Shown piece by piece: positions 1-6,556 of a DNA stretch of 34,740 nucleotides. The translations under genes were made by a program, and so were the position numbers. This DNA comes from Desulfotignum sp. (lineage in GTDB: Bacteria; Desulfobacterota; Desulfobacteria; Desulfobacterales; Desulfobacteraceae), in contig JAABSB010000017.1 of the NCBI GenBank assembly GCA_011390615.1, forward strand, positions 1-34,740, given 5' to 3'. Below the pieces are notes generated by a model, which was given only the letters and a program-made list of their open reading frames with translations, was not told the DNA's origin and searched no databases. Each line of letters starts with the position of its first letter. The first letter of the stretch is position 1.

Positions 1-1
1 C

Positions 2-145
2 ATCGCACACCGCCTGTCCACCATCCGGCACTGCGGCCATATCCTGCTGCTCAGGGACGGCCGGATCCGGGAACAGGGCAGCCACCAGGAACTGGTGAAG
101 GCCAAAGGGGAATATTTTCATCTGCTGGAGAAAGAAACCCTGTGA
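2..145 (+). CDS. ABC exporter ATP-binding subunit, C-terminal end only
   Basis: The window opens inside this gene; only the last 47 residues are visible. They start with IAHRLSTIR, the H-loop (switch histidine) of an ABC transporter nucleotide-binding domain, followed by the usual end of an exporter-type ATPase ([17 protein letters not shown]). This ending is typical of MsbA/LmrA-like half transporters, in which a six-helix membrane domain precedes the ATPase domain, but the membrane part lies outside the window, so the substrate cannot be stated. The stop is 12 bases from the stop of the convergent histidine kinase gene, with no obvious terminator between them. Family assignment is firm, function beyond ATP-driven transport is not. 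Confidence 0.85.
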   Translation: MAHRLSTIRHCGHILLLRDGRIREQGSHQELVKAKGEYFHLLEKETL

Positions 146-157
146 AAAGGTGACGCT

Positions 158-1333
158 TCAGGACGGGCCGGCGGTTTGAAGGGTAATGGTAAAACAGGTG
201 CCCTGGCCTTCGGTTGAATCCACATACATTTTTCCGCCGTGTTCCTCTATGATGCCGTAGACCACGGACAGCCCCAGACCCACGCCTTTGCCTTTCTTCT
301 TGGTGGTAAAAAACGGCTCAAATATTTTGGAAATATATGCATTGGGTATGCCGGCACCGGTATCCATGATCTGCATTTTCACGGCATTCTTGTCCGGAAT
401 ACTGCATGTTTTCAGGGTCAGCCTTTTTCTGGGAGCCTGGGCCATACTTTCCACGGCATTGGAGATCAGGTTCATTACCACCTGCTGGATCTGGTCTTCT
501 GATCCCCTGATCAGGGGCAGGTTTCTTTCCAGATCTTCGATGATCCGGATCTTGTTGAGGCGCAGCAGGTTGGCGTTGAGCATCAACGTCTGTTCAATGA
601 GTTCGTTGACGTCAAACCGGGTGACCTCTATTTTGGACTGCCGGGCAAAGGCCAGCAAATTGCCAATGATGCGGGTCACCCGGCGGGTTTCGGTTTCCAT
701 GAGATCCAGGTATTGCTGAAAAACACCCAGTTCCGATTCCGTGATACTGTCTTCTTTTAATATCCGCTTGCTGAGCAGCACCAGGTTGAGTATGCCTGCC
801 ACAGGGTTGTTGATCTCATGGACCACGGAAGAGGACAATTTGCCCAGAGATGCCATCTTGTCCTGGTGCAGAAGCTGTTCATGGGATTCTTTCAACTGCC
901 GGGTGCGCTCCTCCACCATTTTCTGCAAATGCTCTCTGGTCTTTTTTTCATCGGACTTGCGTTTGGTGATGTCCCGGCTGATTTCAATAAATTTTAAGAT
1001 TTTACCTTTTTTTTCCCAGATAGGAAAAATGGTCAATTCCGTGTACCAGGTTTTGCCTTTCTGGTCCACCCGGGAAAGCTCCACCTGGCAGTGGCGCCTT
1101 TTTCTGATCACCTGATCCAGGGGGCATTTTTCATGGCAGTTGGAACTTTTTTGGGTGATGCGCTGAAACACCTCATAGCATTTTTTACCGATCACATCTT
1201 TCCGGTGATACTGCATGTGCTTTAAAAACGCTTCATTGACCTCCAGGATTTCCTGATCCGGAGAAATAATGAGAATAAAATCCCTGATTCCGTTGAGGAT
1301 GGTCTCAAATTCATTCTGGGGAACACCGGCCAT
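158..1333 (-). CDS. PAS-domain sensor histidine kinase (NtrB-like, cytoplasmic)
   Basis: A 391-residue sensor kinase without a membrane segment or signal peptide, so it should sense a cytoplasmic signal. Residues 8-125 form a PAS domain containing C66-x3-C70 (NCHEKCPLD); a redox or metal role for these cysteines is only a guess. A coiled stretch (126-160) leads to the H-box VVHEINNP with phosphoacceptor H172, then the N-box NLISNAVES (N292), the G1 box DTGAGI, the F-box FEPFFTT and the G2 box GVGLGLS. This layout is that of NtrB/AtoS-type kinases that phosphorylate sigma-54 activators. The only such activator here is encoded 2.9 kb away on the same strand, so pairing is inferred. The start codon follows GCAAGGGG and lies 21 bases after the stop of the broken cysteine-rich gene. 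Confidence 0.93.
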   Translation of the reverse strand: MAGVPQNEFETILNGIRDFILIISPDQEILEVNEAFLKHMQYHRKDVIGKKCYEVFQRITQKSSNCHEKCPLDQVIRKRRHCQVELSRVDQKGKTWYTELTIFPIWEKKGKILKFIEISRDITKRKSDEKKTREHLQKMVEERTRQLKESHEQLLHQDKMASLGKLSSSVVHEINNPVAGILNLVLLSKRILKEDSITESELGVFQQYLDLMETETRRVTRIIGNLLAFARQSKIEVTRFDVNELIEQTLMLNANLLRLNKIRIIEDLERNLPLIRGSEDQIQQVVMNLISNAVESMAQAPRKRLTLKTCSIPDKNAVKMQIMDTGAGIPNAYISKIFEPFFTTKKKGKGVGLGLSVVYGIIEEHGGKMYVDSTEGQGTCFTITLQTAGPS

Positions 1334-1354
1334 GGAAAACCCCTTGCAAATATT

Positions 1355-1647
1355 TCAACAAATGGGAAATATACCTTTTTTACCACAGGCCCTGCAAAAA
1401 ACACAAGCGCGAGTTCTGCAACGCTTAAGGGCAGCACATGTAGTAACATCATGTTCAGCTGCTTGATACCCACAGGGGTGGTCTTCAGGAAACAGTTGCA
1501 CAAACCCGGATGTATTCCAGGACAAATTGCTGCAAATTCCCACAACGGTGTCGTAAAATTCGACAATACACCAAACATCCTGATGTCAAGTGGATGACCC
1601 ACTTTTTTATCCAGTTCCGGACAAACCACTGTTGAAAAATCCGCCAT
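1355..1647 (-). pseudogene. Small cysteine-rich protein gene with a single-base frameshift
   Basis: The ATG at 1645-1647 is preceded by GGGGAGGCGGGGA, one of the strongest ribosome binding sites in the window. The first 31 codons (MADFSTVVCPELDKK...) run to a T-run at 1555-1558. Reading on in that frame gives low-quality protein, but a shift of -1 at the T-run (equivalent to one missing T) opens a frame that ends exactly before the kinase gene. The repaired product would be 97 residues with nine cysteines (9, 39, 59, 71, 77, 82, 85, 88, 97), including C-x2-C-x2-C near the end, which suggests metal or Fe-S binding. I do not recognise the family. The frameshift may be a real mutation, a homopolymer sequencing error, or less likely programmed slippage on TTTT. 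Confidence 0.5.
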
Positions 1648-1700
1648 TCCCCGCCTCCCCGAATTTTTGCCGGGATCTGAAAATGATATTGGAAAACCTG

Positions 1701-1722
1701 CCTGAAATCACGGGTGTTCAGG
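1701..1722. promoter_or_regulatory. Possible activator-binding dyad upstream of the sigma-54 promoter
   Basis: CCTGAA and TTCAGG form a perfect 6-bp inverted repeat separated by 10 bases. Its centre is about 37 bases upstream of the -24 element of the sigma-54 promoter at 1746-1762, and a further TTCAGG half-site lies at 1738-1743. Dyads of this size are typical of upstream sites for NtrC-type activators, and such an activator is encoded at 4236-5579. The distance is shorter than usual for looping activators, so confidence is moderate to low. Confidence 0.35.
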
Positions 1723-1745
1723 TTTTTATGTCCCCGGTTCAGGCC

Positions 1746-1762
1746 CTGGTATTGTTTTTGCT
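1746..1762 (+). promoter_or_regulatory. Sigma-54 (-24/-12) promoter for the H-like gene pair
   Basis: CTGGTATTGTTTTTGCT has the GG and GC dinucleotides separated by exactly 10 bases and matches the sigma-54 consensus YTGGCAYRNNNNTTGCW at most positions, including the complete CTGG and TTGCT blocks. The predicted transcription start near 1773 gives a leader of about 50 bases before the ATG at 1822. The presence of an NtrC-family activator and an NtrB-like kinase on either side supports a working sigma-54 promoter. Confidence 0.6.
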
Positions 1763-1821
1763 CTTATATCCGGTAACGGTTCGCAAAGAAAAAAGATTCA
1801 CCAACACAAAGGAGGCAAACC

Positions 1822-2742
1822 ATGACGACCACAACAACAATCTCTGTTTTGAAAAAAAATGTTTCAAAAACCAGCCCTGTCTGGGAAATCGGCAAACAAA
1901 ATACCCCGCGTCCCTGCATCTGGATGCAGGCCGGGGTGACGGCCCAAAAAAACTGTACCCATTATTATGACTGCACCGGGTGTAAATACGATGCTGCCAT
2001 GGAAAAGGCTGCAGCCGCCGGCAAACACCCCACCTGGCAGGAGGCCATGCGGCGGCAGCCGGGCAGCCGCCGCATCTGCCGCCATGCCATGACCGGCCGG
2101 AGTGACATGCGCACCTGCCCCATGAATTACAACTGCGACCGGTGCGAATTTGACCAGGTGTTTGAGGACACTTTGATTCCTGCCCGGGGCCATAAACCTG
2201 TCAGAATTACCCGGGTCAAGGGGTTTGACCTGGCCGGCGGGTATTATTTCCATTCAGGCCATACCTGGGCTGCCATTGACAGTGGCGGTGTCATCCGGGT
2301 GGGAATGGATGATTTTTCCTTCAAGGTGCTGGGGGGGCCTGACGGCTTCGACCTGCCTTTGGTGGGCCAGGAGCTGAACCAGGCCAGGGCCAGCTGGGGT
2401 ATTCGCCGCAAAGATAACCAGGCAGATGTCCGCTCCCCGGTGAACGGGGTGATCACCCGGGTCAATGAAACCGTAAGATCCCGGCCTGATCTCTCCCAGG
2501 ATCACCCTTACGGTGAAGGCTGGCTGTTCACGGTGCACAATGCAGATATCAAAGGCGCGGTAAAGCATCTGATGGATGATGAAACCAGCATCGCCTGGCT
2601 GGACGATGACGTCACCGCCCTTGAAAAGATGATTGAAGAGATCACAGGCCCCCTGGCCGCTGACGGCGGTGTGCTGCAAAGAGATGTCTTCGGCGGCCTG
2701 CCGGCCCTGGGATGGGACCGGCTGACCCGGACTTTTCTGTAA
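1822..2742 (+). CDS. Double cysteine-module protein with GcvH-like domain, copy 1
   Basis: A 306-residue soluble protein. The N-terminal half has two cysteine modules with identical spacing, C32-x12-C45-x5-C51-x2-C54 and C86-x12-C99-x5-C105-x2-C108, each followed by an aromatic residue and Asp (KYD, EFD). Four cysteines per module suggest a zinc or Fe-S site. Residues from about 136 to 245 resemble glycine cleavage H protein (GYYFHSGHTW, then SPVNGVITRVNE), a lipoyl-carrier fold. At the place where GcvH has its lipoylated lysine (ESVKA... eight residues before the Pro of SPV) this protein has Asp199, with Lys197 nearby, so it may not carry lipoate. The start follows AAAGGAGG. It probably forms an operon with its paralogue 26 bases downstream, behind a sigma-54 promoter. 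The biochemical role is unknown. Confidence 0.85.
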   Translation: MTTTTTISVLKKNVSKTSPVWEIGKQNTPRPCIWMQAGVTAQKNCTHYYDCTGCKYDAAMEKAAAAGKHPTWQEAMRRQPGSRRICRHAMTGRSDMRTCPMNYNCDRCEFDQVFEDTLIPARGHKPVRITRVKGFDLAGGYYFHSGHTWAAIDSGGVIRVGMDDFSFKVLGGPDGFDLPLVGQELNQARASWGIRRKDNQADVRSPVNGVITRVNETVRSRPDLSQDHPYGEGWLFTVHNADIKGAVKHLMDDETSIAWLDDDVTALEKMIEEITGPLAADGGVLQRDVFGGLPALGWDRLTRTFL

Positions 2743-2768
2743 TTTTTTTACCTGCAAGGAGAAATCCC

Positions 2769-3692
2769 ATGGAACAGTTTCAAACCACAAAGCAAACAGA
2801 CCCCCAGTGCCTGTGGATGCAGGCGGGGGTGGTCCCAAAAAAATATTGCCCCATGGATTTTTCCTGTACCGGCTGCCGGTTTGACCGGGCCTTGAACCGG
2901 GTGTGCAGACTAAACCAGCACCTTCTGAACCAGGGAAAGATGCCTTCCGGGAAAAAAGGCTCTCTTATGTTCTGGCAGGACCGGCTCAAAAAAATGCCGC
3001 TGGCCAAACGCCCCTGCATCCACCACATGAAGGGAAAAATTTCCTTTAAGTCCTGCCCTAAAGCGTATCACTGCATTGACTGTGAATTTGACCAGTACTT
3101 TTATGACCAGTTCAAGGTGCATGCCATGATGCAGCCCATGGACTTTGAAACCGTCAGCGGGGTGGTTATGCCGGCAGGGTATTATCTGTCTGCCGGACAC
3201 ACCTGGGTGAAGATCGAAGACCAGGGGATTGTGCGCATGGGGATAGATGATTTTGCCTCCCGGCTTGTGGGAAAAATTGACCACATGGCAATCCCCCTGA
3301 TGGGTAAGGAAATCTCACAGGGACAGGCCGGGTTCACCCTGTTTCGCAACAGATATCCCATAACATTTACCTCTGCAGTTTCCGGCATCATCACCCAGGT
3401 CAACCCGGAGATAAAAAAGAATCCTGACCTGGTGACAAACGCCCCGTATACTGACGGGTGGATATGCCTGGTATACTGCCCGGATATCAAGCAGAATCTC
3501 AAAAACCTTTTGTTCATGGCAGACAGCCGGCGGTTCATGGCCGGCCAAGTTGAAAATCTGCATGCATTTTTGGAAGATGCCACGCAATTGAAAGCAGCTG
3601 ACGGCGGCTCTATGGTCAGAGATATTCTGGGCAATGTCCCGGAGGCACAAAGGGACCGGCTGATAAAAACCTTTATTTCTCCAGGGCCTTGA
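2769..3692 (+). CDS. Double cysteine-module protein with GcvH-like domain, copy 2
   Basis: A 307-residue paralogue of the preceding gene. The ORF track extends further upstream, but the ATG at 2769 follows CAAGGAG at good spacing and gives an N-terminus alignable with copy 1. The same two modules are present: C14-x12-C27-x5-C33-x2-C36 and C83-x12-C96-x5-C102-x2-C105. The H-like domain (about 137-245) contains GYYLSAGHTW and TSAVSGIITQVN; the lipoyl-lysine position is again not lysine (Arg195 by alignment to SAV). Extra cysteines C233 and C237 occur near WICLVYC. Copies 1 and 2 share the domain order and the C-terminal pattern AADGG..RD..G..P, so they arose by tandem duplication and then diverged considerably. 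The 3' end overlaps the convergent archaemetzincin gene by 20 bases. Confidence 0.85.
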   Translation: MEQFQTTKQTDPQCLWMQAGVVPKKYCPMDFSCTGCRFDRALNRVCRLNQHLLNQGKMPSGKKGSLMFWQDRLKKMPLAKRPCIHHMKGKISFKSCPKAYHCIDCEFDQYFYDQFKVHAMMQPMDFETVSGVVMPAGYYLSAGHTWVKIEDQGIVRMGIDDFASRLVGKIDHMAIPLMGKEISQGQAGFTLFRNRYPITFTSAVSGIITQVNPEIKKNPDLVTNAPYTDGWICLVYCPDIKQNLKNLLFMADSRRFMAGQVENLHAFLEDATQLKAADGGSMVRDILGNVPEAQRDRLIKTFISPGP

Positions 3693-4221
3693 TGCTGTCG
3701 GACAAATAAATGCTGCAGTACCGGCAGAACCGGTTCAGCTTTTGGTCCACATCTGCAATTTTGCGGCAGTAATGCATGATGCACAACGGGTCTTCACAAT
3801 GGCGTAGATCAAAGGTATGGCCCAGCTCATGGATTGCTTCTTTGACAATCCGATCCATGAACCCGGCCGTACCCGCGGCATCCAGGCCGGTGTTCAGCCG
3901 AAAGATGGAAACAACGGCTGCCCTGCCTCCCAGCTGGGCCTCGCCATACACATGGGTTAAAATGGGAATGAACAGATCTTTTTTGGTGATGGCCACAACC
4001 TTGAGGCAGTGCTCAGTGGCATTTTTTTCCAGCTCTTCCAGCACCCGGGTGGACCAATACTGATTCCGGTCCACATCATAGGCAAAATCAATGTCCGGCA
4101 AAAGCGGGGTGATCCGGACATCGGTTTTAAAAACCTTCACAACTTTGTCTGCCACCGCCCCACTGATATCATCGCCAATATCGCCCACAGGGGATACCAG
4201 AATCAGACCGGGCGGTTTCAT
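3673..4221 (-). CDS. amzA: Archaemetzincin-family zinc metalloprotease
   Basis: A 182-residue protein with the archaemetzincin signature HExxHxxGx3Cx4CxM...CxxC. Here it reads HELGHTFDLRHCEDPLCIM, followed by FCRYC: zinc ligands H131, H135 and H141, catalytic E132, and cysteines C142, C147, C166 and C169 for the second, structural zinc. The usual Gly of the metzincin motif is replaced by Asp138. Length matches the single-domain prokaryotic family. No signal peptide is seen, so the protein is cytoplasmic. Archaemetzincins are common in archaea and patchy in bacteria; their substrates are not established. The gene lies 14 bases after the NtrC-type regulator on the same strand, so the two are probably co-transcribed, and it runs tail to tail into the H-like pair. 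Confidence 0.9.
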   Translation of the reverse strand: MKPPGLILVSPVGDIGDDISGAVADKVVKVFKTDVRITPLLPDIDFAYDVDRNQYWSTRVLEELEKNATEHCLKVVAITKKDLFIPILTHVYGEAQLGGRAAVVSIFRLNTGLDAAGTAGFMDRIVKEAIHELGHTFDLRHCEDPLCIMHYCRKIADVDQKLNRFCRYCSIYLSDSIKALEK

Positions 4222-4235
4222 TGGTAAAAAGCCTT

Positions 4236-5579
4236 TTAATCCGGCTTCAGATCATACCGCTTGATCTTGTTGTAGAGAGTGGAACGGTCTATGCCCAGAA
4301 TCCCGGCAGCCTTTGATATATGCCAGCTGGTCCGGGTCAGGATGGTGTGGATATGCTCTTTTTCCACATCATGCAGCGACACACCGGCAGGGTGGGCAGG
4401 ATGGTCTGGGGTTCCGCATATGGGCAGATCCTGAGGGGTGATGGTGGTGGTTTTGCACACCACCACGGCCCGTTCAATGGCATTGGACAGTTCCCTGACA
4501 TTGCCGGGCCAGTGATAGAGCATGAGCTCATCCATGGCATCTCTGCTGAACCGTTCCACGCCCCGGTTCACCTCCCGGGTGAATTTTTCCAAAAAATGCC
4601 CGGCCAGCAGCGGGATATCCTCCTTGCGCTCCCGCAGGGGCGGCATGGTCAAAGAGATAACATTGAGCCGGTAAAACAGATCTTCTCTGAAACTGCGGTG
4701 GACAATGGCTTTTTGCAAATCTGAATTTGTTGCGGCAATGACCCTGAAATCCACGGTAATGGGCTGGGTGCCCCCCACCCTGTAAAACACCTTGTCCTCG
4801 AGCACCTGGAGCAGATCGATCTGCATGCGCATGGAAATCTCACCGATCTCATCCAGAAACAGGGTCCCGCCTCCGGCCATCTCCAGGCGGCCTTTTTTCG
4901 TTTCTTTTGCATCAGTAAACGCCCCTTTCTGGTGGCCGAACAGCTCACTTTCCATGATATGCTTAGGGATGGCACCGCAGTTGACTGCCACAAAAGGTCC
5001 TTCAGACAACTGGCTGGAGGAATGAATGGCTTTGGCTGCCAGGCCCTTGCCTGATCCGGTTTCTCCTGTGATGAGCACGGTGCTTTGTGTTTCTGCGATA
5101 TCCTGAATAAGCCTGAAAATTTTTTGCATGGCAGGGGATTGGCCGATCATGCTTTCAAACCGTGTCTGTTCTGCAAACGCATCCTTTAAAAACGCATGTT
5201 CTTTCACCTTTTTGCGATGTTCCAGCAGCTTCTGGATCATCACACCGAGTTCATCCGGATCAAAAGGTTTGAGCAGGTAATCATGGGCATGGGATTTCAT
5301 GGCCTTTACCGCAGAAGGGATAGAGCCGTAGGCAGTGATCATGATCACATCGATATCTGGATAATGCTCCTTAACATGGGACAGCACCTCCATGCCGCTG
5401 ATGCCGTCCAGCTGGATATCCAGCAGCATGATATCAAATCCCTGTTTTTTGAGCAGTGCAAGGGCATCTTCGCCGCTGGGCACGGTGTCCACGAGAAATC
5501 CGTCCCGTTTGAGCCAGCCGGCAAGGGATTCCCGGATCACCAGTTCATCATCCACCACCAGGATTCTGGCCTGTGACAT
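4236..5579 (-). CDS. NtrC-family sigma-54 response regulator
   Basis: A 447-residue regulator with three domains. The receiver (1-120) has the acidic pair D10/D11, phosphoacceptor D54, T82 and K104. The AAA+ sigma-54 interaction domain (about 145-370) has Walker A GETGSGKG, the sigma-54-contact loop as GAFTDA (GAFTGA variant), Walker B GGTLFLDEIGE and the arginine-containing FREDLFYRLNV segment. The Fis-type helix-turn-helix is at 411-441 (ISKAAGILGIDRSTLYNKIK). Phosphorylated protein should drive RNA polymerase-sigma54 open complex formation. The start follows AAAGGAGA. A likely kinase partner is the PAS kinase at 158-1333 and a likely target the sigma-54 promoter at 1746-1762; both links are inferred from position. 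Confidence 0.95.
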   Translation of the reverse strand: MSQARILVVDDELVIRESLAGWLKRDGFLVDTVPSGEDALALLKKQGFDIMLLDIQLDGISGMEVLSHVKEHYPDIDVIMITAYGSIPSAVKAMKSHAHDYLLKPFDPDELGVMIQKLLEHRKKVKEHAFLKDAFAEQTRFESMIGQSPAMQKIFRLIQDIAETQSTVLITGETGSGKGLAAKAIHSSSQLSEGPFVAVNCGAIPKHIMESELFGHQKGAFTDAKETKKGRLEMAGGGTLFLDEIGEISMRMQIDLLQVLEDKVFYRVGGTQPITVDFRVIAATNSDLQKAIVHRSFREDLFYRLNVISLTMPPLRERKEDIPLLAGHFLEKFTREVNRGVERFSRDAMDELMLYHWPGNVRELSNAIERAVVVCKTTTITPQDLPICGTPDHPAHPAGVSLHDVEKEHIHTILTRTSWHISKAAGILGIDRSTLYNKIKRYDLKPD

Positions 5580-5643
5580 GTCTGTCTCCTTTCCGCCCGG
5601 CCGGCCCGGTTCCGGCTGCTGCAGCCTGCCCGGTTCGGGCCTG

Positions 5644-6267
5644 TCAACGGATTTCTACGAGCATCTCTTTTGGATGGCGACGTCGGGGAGGCTGGTCTGT
5701 GGCCCTATACCCTAAGGCCACCAGCACCGCCACCTCAAATTCTTTGGTATCTATACCCAGAACAGCCTCTACCCGGTCTTTTTCAAATCCTTCCATGGGG
5801 CAGGAATCAATCCCCAGAGACGCTGCCGTGGTCATGATATTGGCCAGGGCAATGTAGCACTGTTTGCAGCACCAGGCATACAGGTTCATCCGGGGAAAAA
5901 CCTCGGTTTCCATATACCACTTATATTTTTCAATATAGGCTTTGGTTGCATCTTCCGGCAGTCCCCGTTTGGCAAAACTTGTGTCTACATAAGGGTTGCC
6001 AGGGGTGACCAGATCAGGTCTGGCAAGGATCACGACTAGATGGCTGCTTTCGGTCACCTGGGGCTGGTCCCAGCAGGCCGGCCGCAATTTTTTCCGGATA
6101 TCCACAGACTGGAGTACTAAAAATTTCCAGGCCTCCATACCGAATGAAAATGGAGACAGTCTTGCTGCCTCTAAAATCGTATCCAGGTCTTTGGGGATAA
6201 TTTTTTTATCCGGATCAAATTTTTTACAGGCATGCCGGAAATGCAGGGCATCGATAATGGCATTCAT
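5644..6267 (-). CDS. Nitroreductase-family flavoprotein (NAD(P)H-dependent)
   Basis: A 207-residue protein of the NfsB/nitroreductase family. The N-terminal FRHACKKFDPDKKI corresponds to the Arg-containing FMN phosphate-binding region, SPFSFGMEAWKFLVL to the SsxNxQpWrf block, and the C-terminal EFEVAVLVALGYRATD to the conserved end of the family. These enzymes are FMN-containing dimers reducing nitroaromatics, quinones or flavins with NAD(P)H; the natural substrate is not visible here. A short cysteine-rich segment, CCKQC, lies mid-protein where most family members lack it. The start is preceded by AAAAGGA. It is separated from the NtrC-type gene by 64 bases and has its own upstream promoter candidate, so it is probably independent. 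Confidence 0.9.
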   Translation of the reverse strand: MNAIIDALHFRHACKKFDPDKKIIPKDLDTILEAARLSPFSFGMEAWKFLVLQSVDIRKKLRPACWDQPQVTESSHLVVILARPDLVTPGNPYVDTSFAKRGLPEDATKAYIEKYKWYMETEVFPRMNLYAWCCKQCYIALANIMTTAASLGIDSCPMEGFEKDRVEAVLGIDTKEFEVAVLVALGYRATDQPPRRRHPKEMLVEIR

Positions 6268-6319
6268 GACAGGATTTCCTTTTGGATCAGATTAATATGC
6301 ACGGGTTCCTCAGTCACAC

Positions 6320-6348
6320 ATTATACCCAGTATAAAAAATTTACCGCA
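6320..6348 (-). promoter_or_regulatory. Candidate sigma-70-type promoter for the nitroreductase gene
   Basis: On the minus strand an exact TATAAT at 6320-6325 lies about 53 bases upstream of the nitroreductase ATG. The region 17 bases further upstream (TGCGGT) is a poor -35 match, so the call rests mainly on the -10 box and the A/T-rich spacer. Confidence 0.35.
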
Positions 6349-6391
6349 TGAATAAAAGCAAAAATTCATCCCAAAAAATGACACAGCCCCA

Positions 6392-6540
6392 TCACACCTT
6401 AAATGTTCCGACAATATGATGCAGCTCAGATGCCATTTTTTTCAAGGCAGTGGCGCTGGTGGATACCTGGTTGCTGGAATCTCGGACAATTCCTTTTCCT
6501 GGATAAAGGCAGCCACGATCCAGTCGGTGTTTGCGGATTT
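6392..6540 (-). pseudogene. Decayed methyl-accepting chemotaxis protein remnant
   Basis: On the minus strand, 6392-6481 encodes DSSNQVSTSATALKKMASEL followed by HHIVGTFKV and a stop; this is the characteristic C-terminal end of a methyl-accepting chemotaxis protein. Directly upstream, in another frame (6481-6540), lies KSANTDWIVAAFIQEKELSE, which resembles the end of an extracellular Cache sensor domain of the same family. The membrane helix, HAMP and signalling hairpin that should separate these parts are missing, so a large internal deletion fused the two ends out of frame. No start codon or ribosome binding site is left. It occupies the space between the metallo-hydrolase and nitroreductase genes. 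Confidence 0.6.
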
Positions 6541-6556
6541 TTATTTTTTTTGTTTT

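Noticed and set aside
1222-1647. 141-residue minus-strand ORF taken as one intact gene
   Set aside because: Only its first 31 codons look like protein; the rest overlaps the kinase gene in another frame. The frameshifted reading ending at 1355 explains it better.
5580-5643. GC-rich repeats (CCCGGCCGGCCCGGTTCCGG) before the NtrC-type gene as a terminator
   Set aside because: Several small overlapping hairpins are possible but none is followed by a T-run on either strand.
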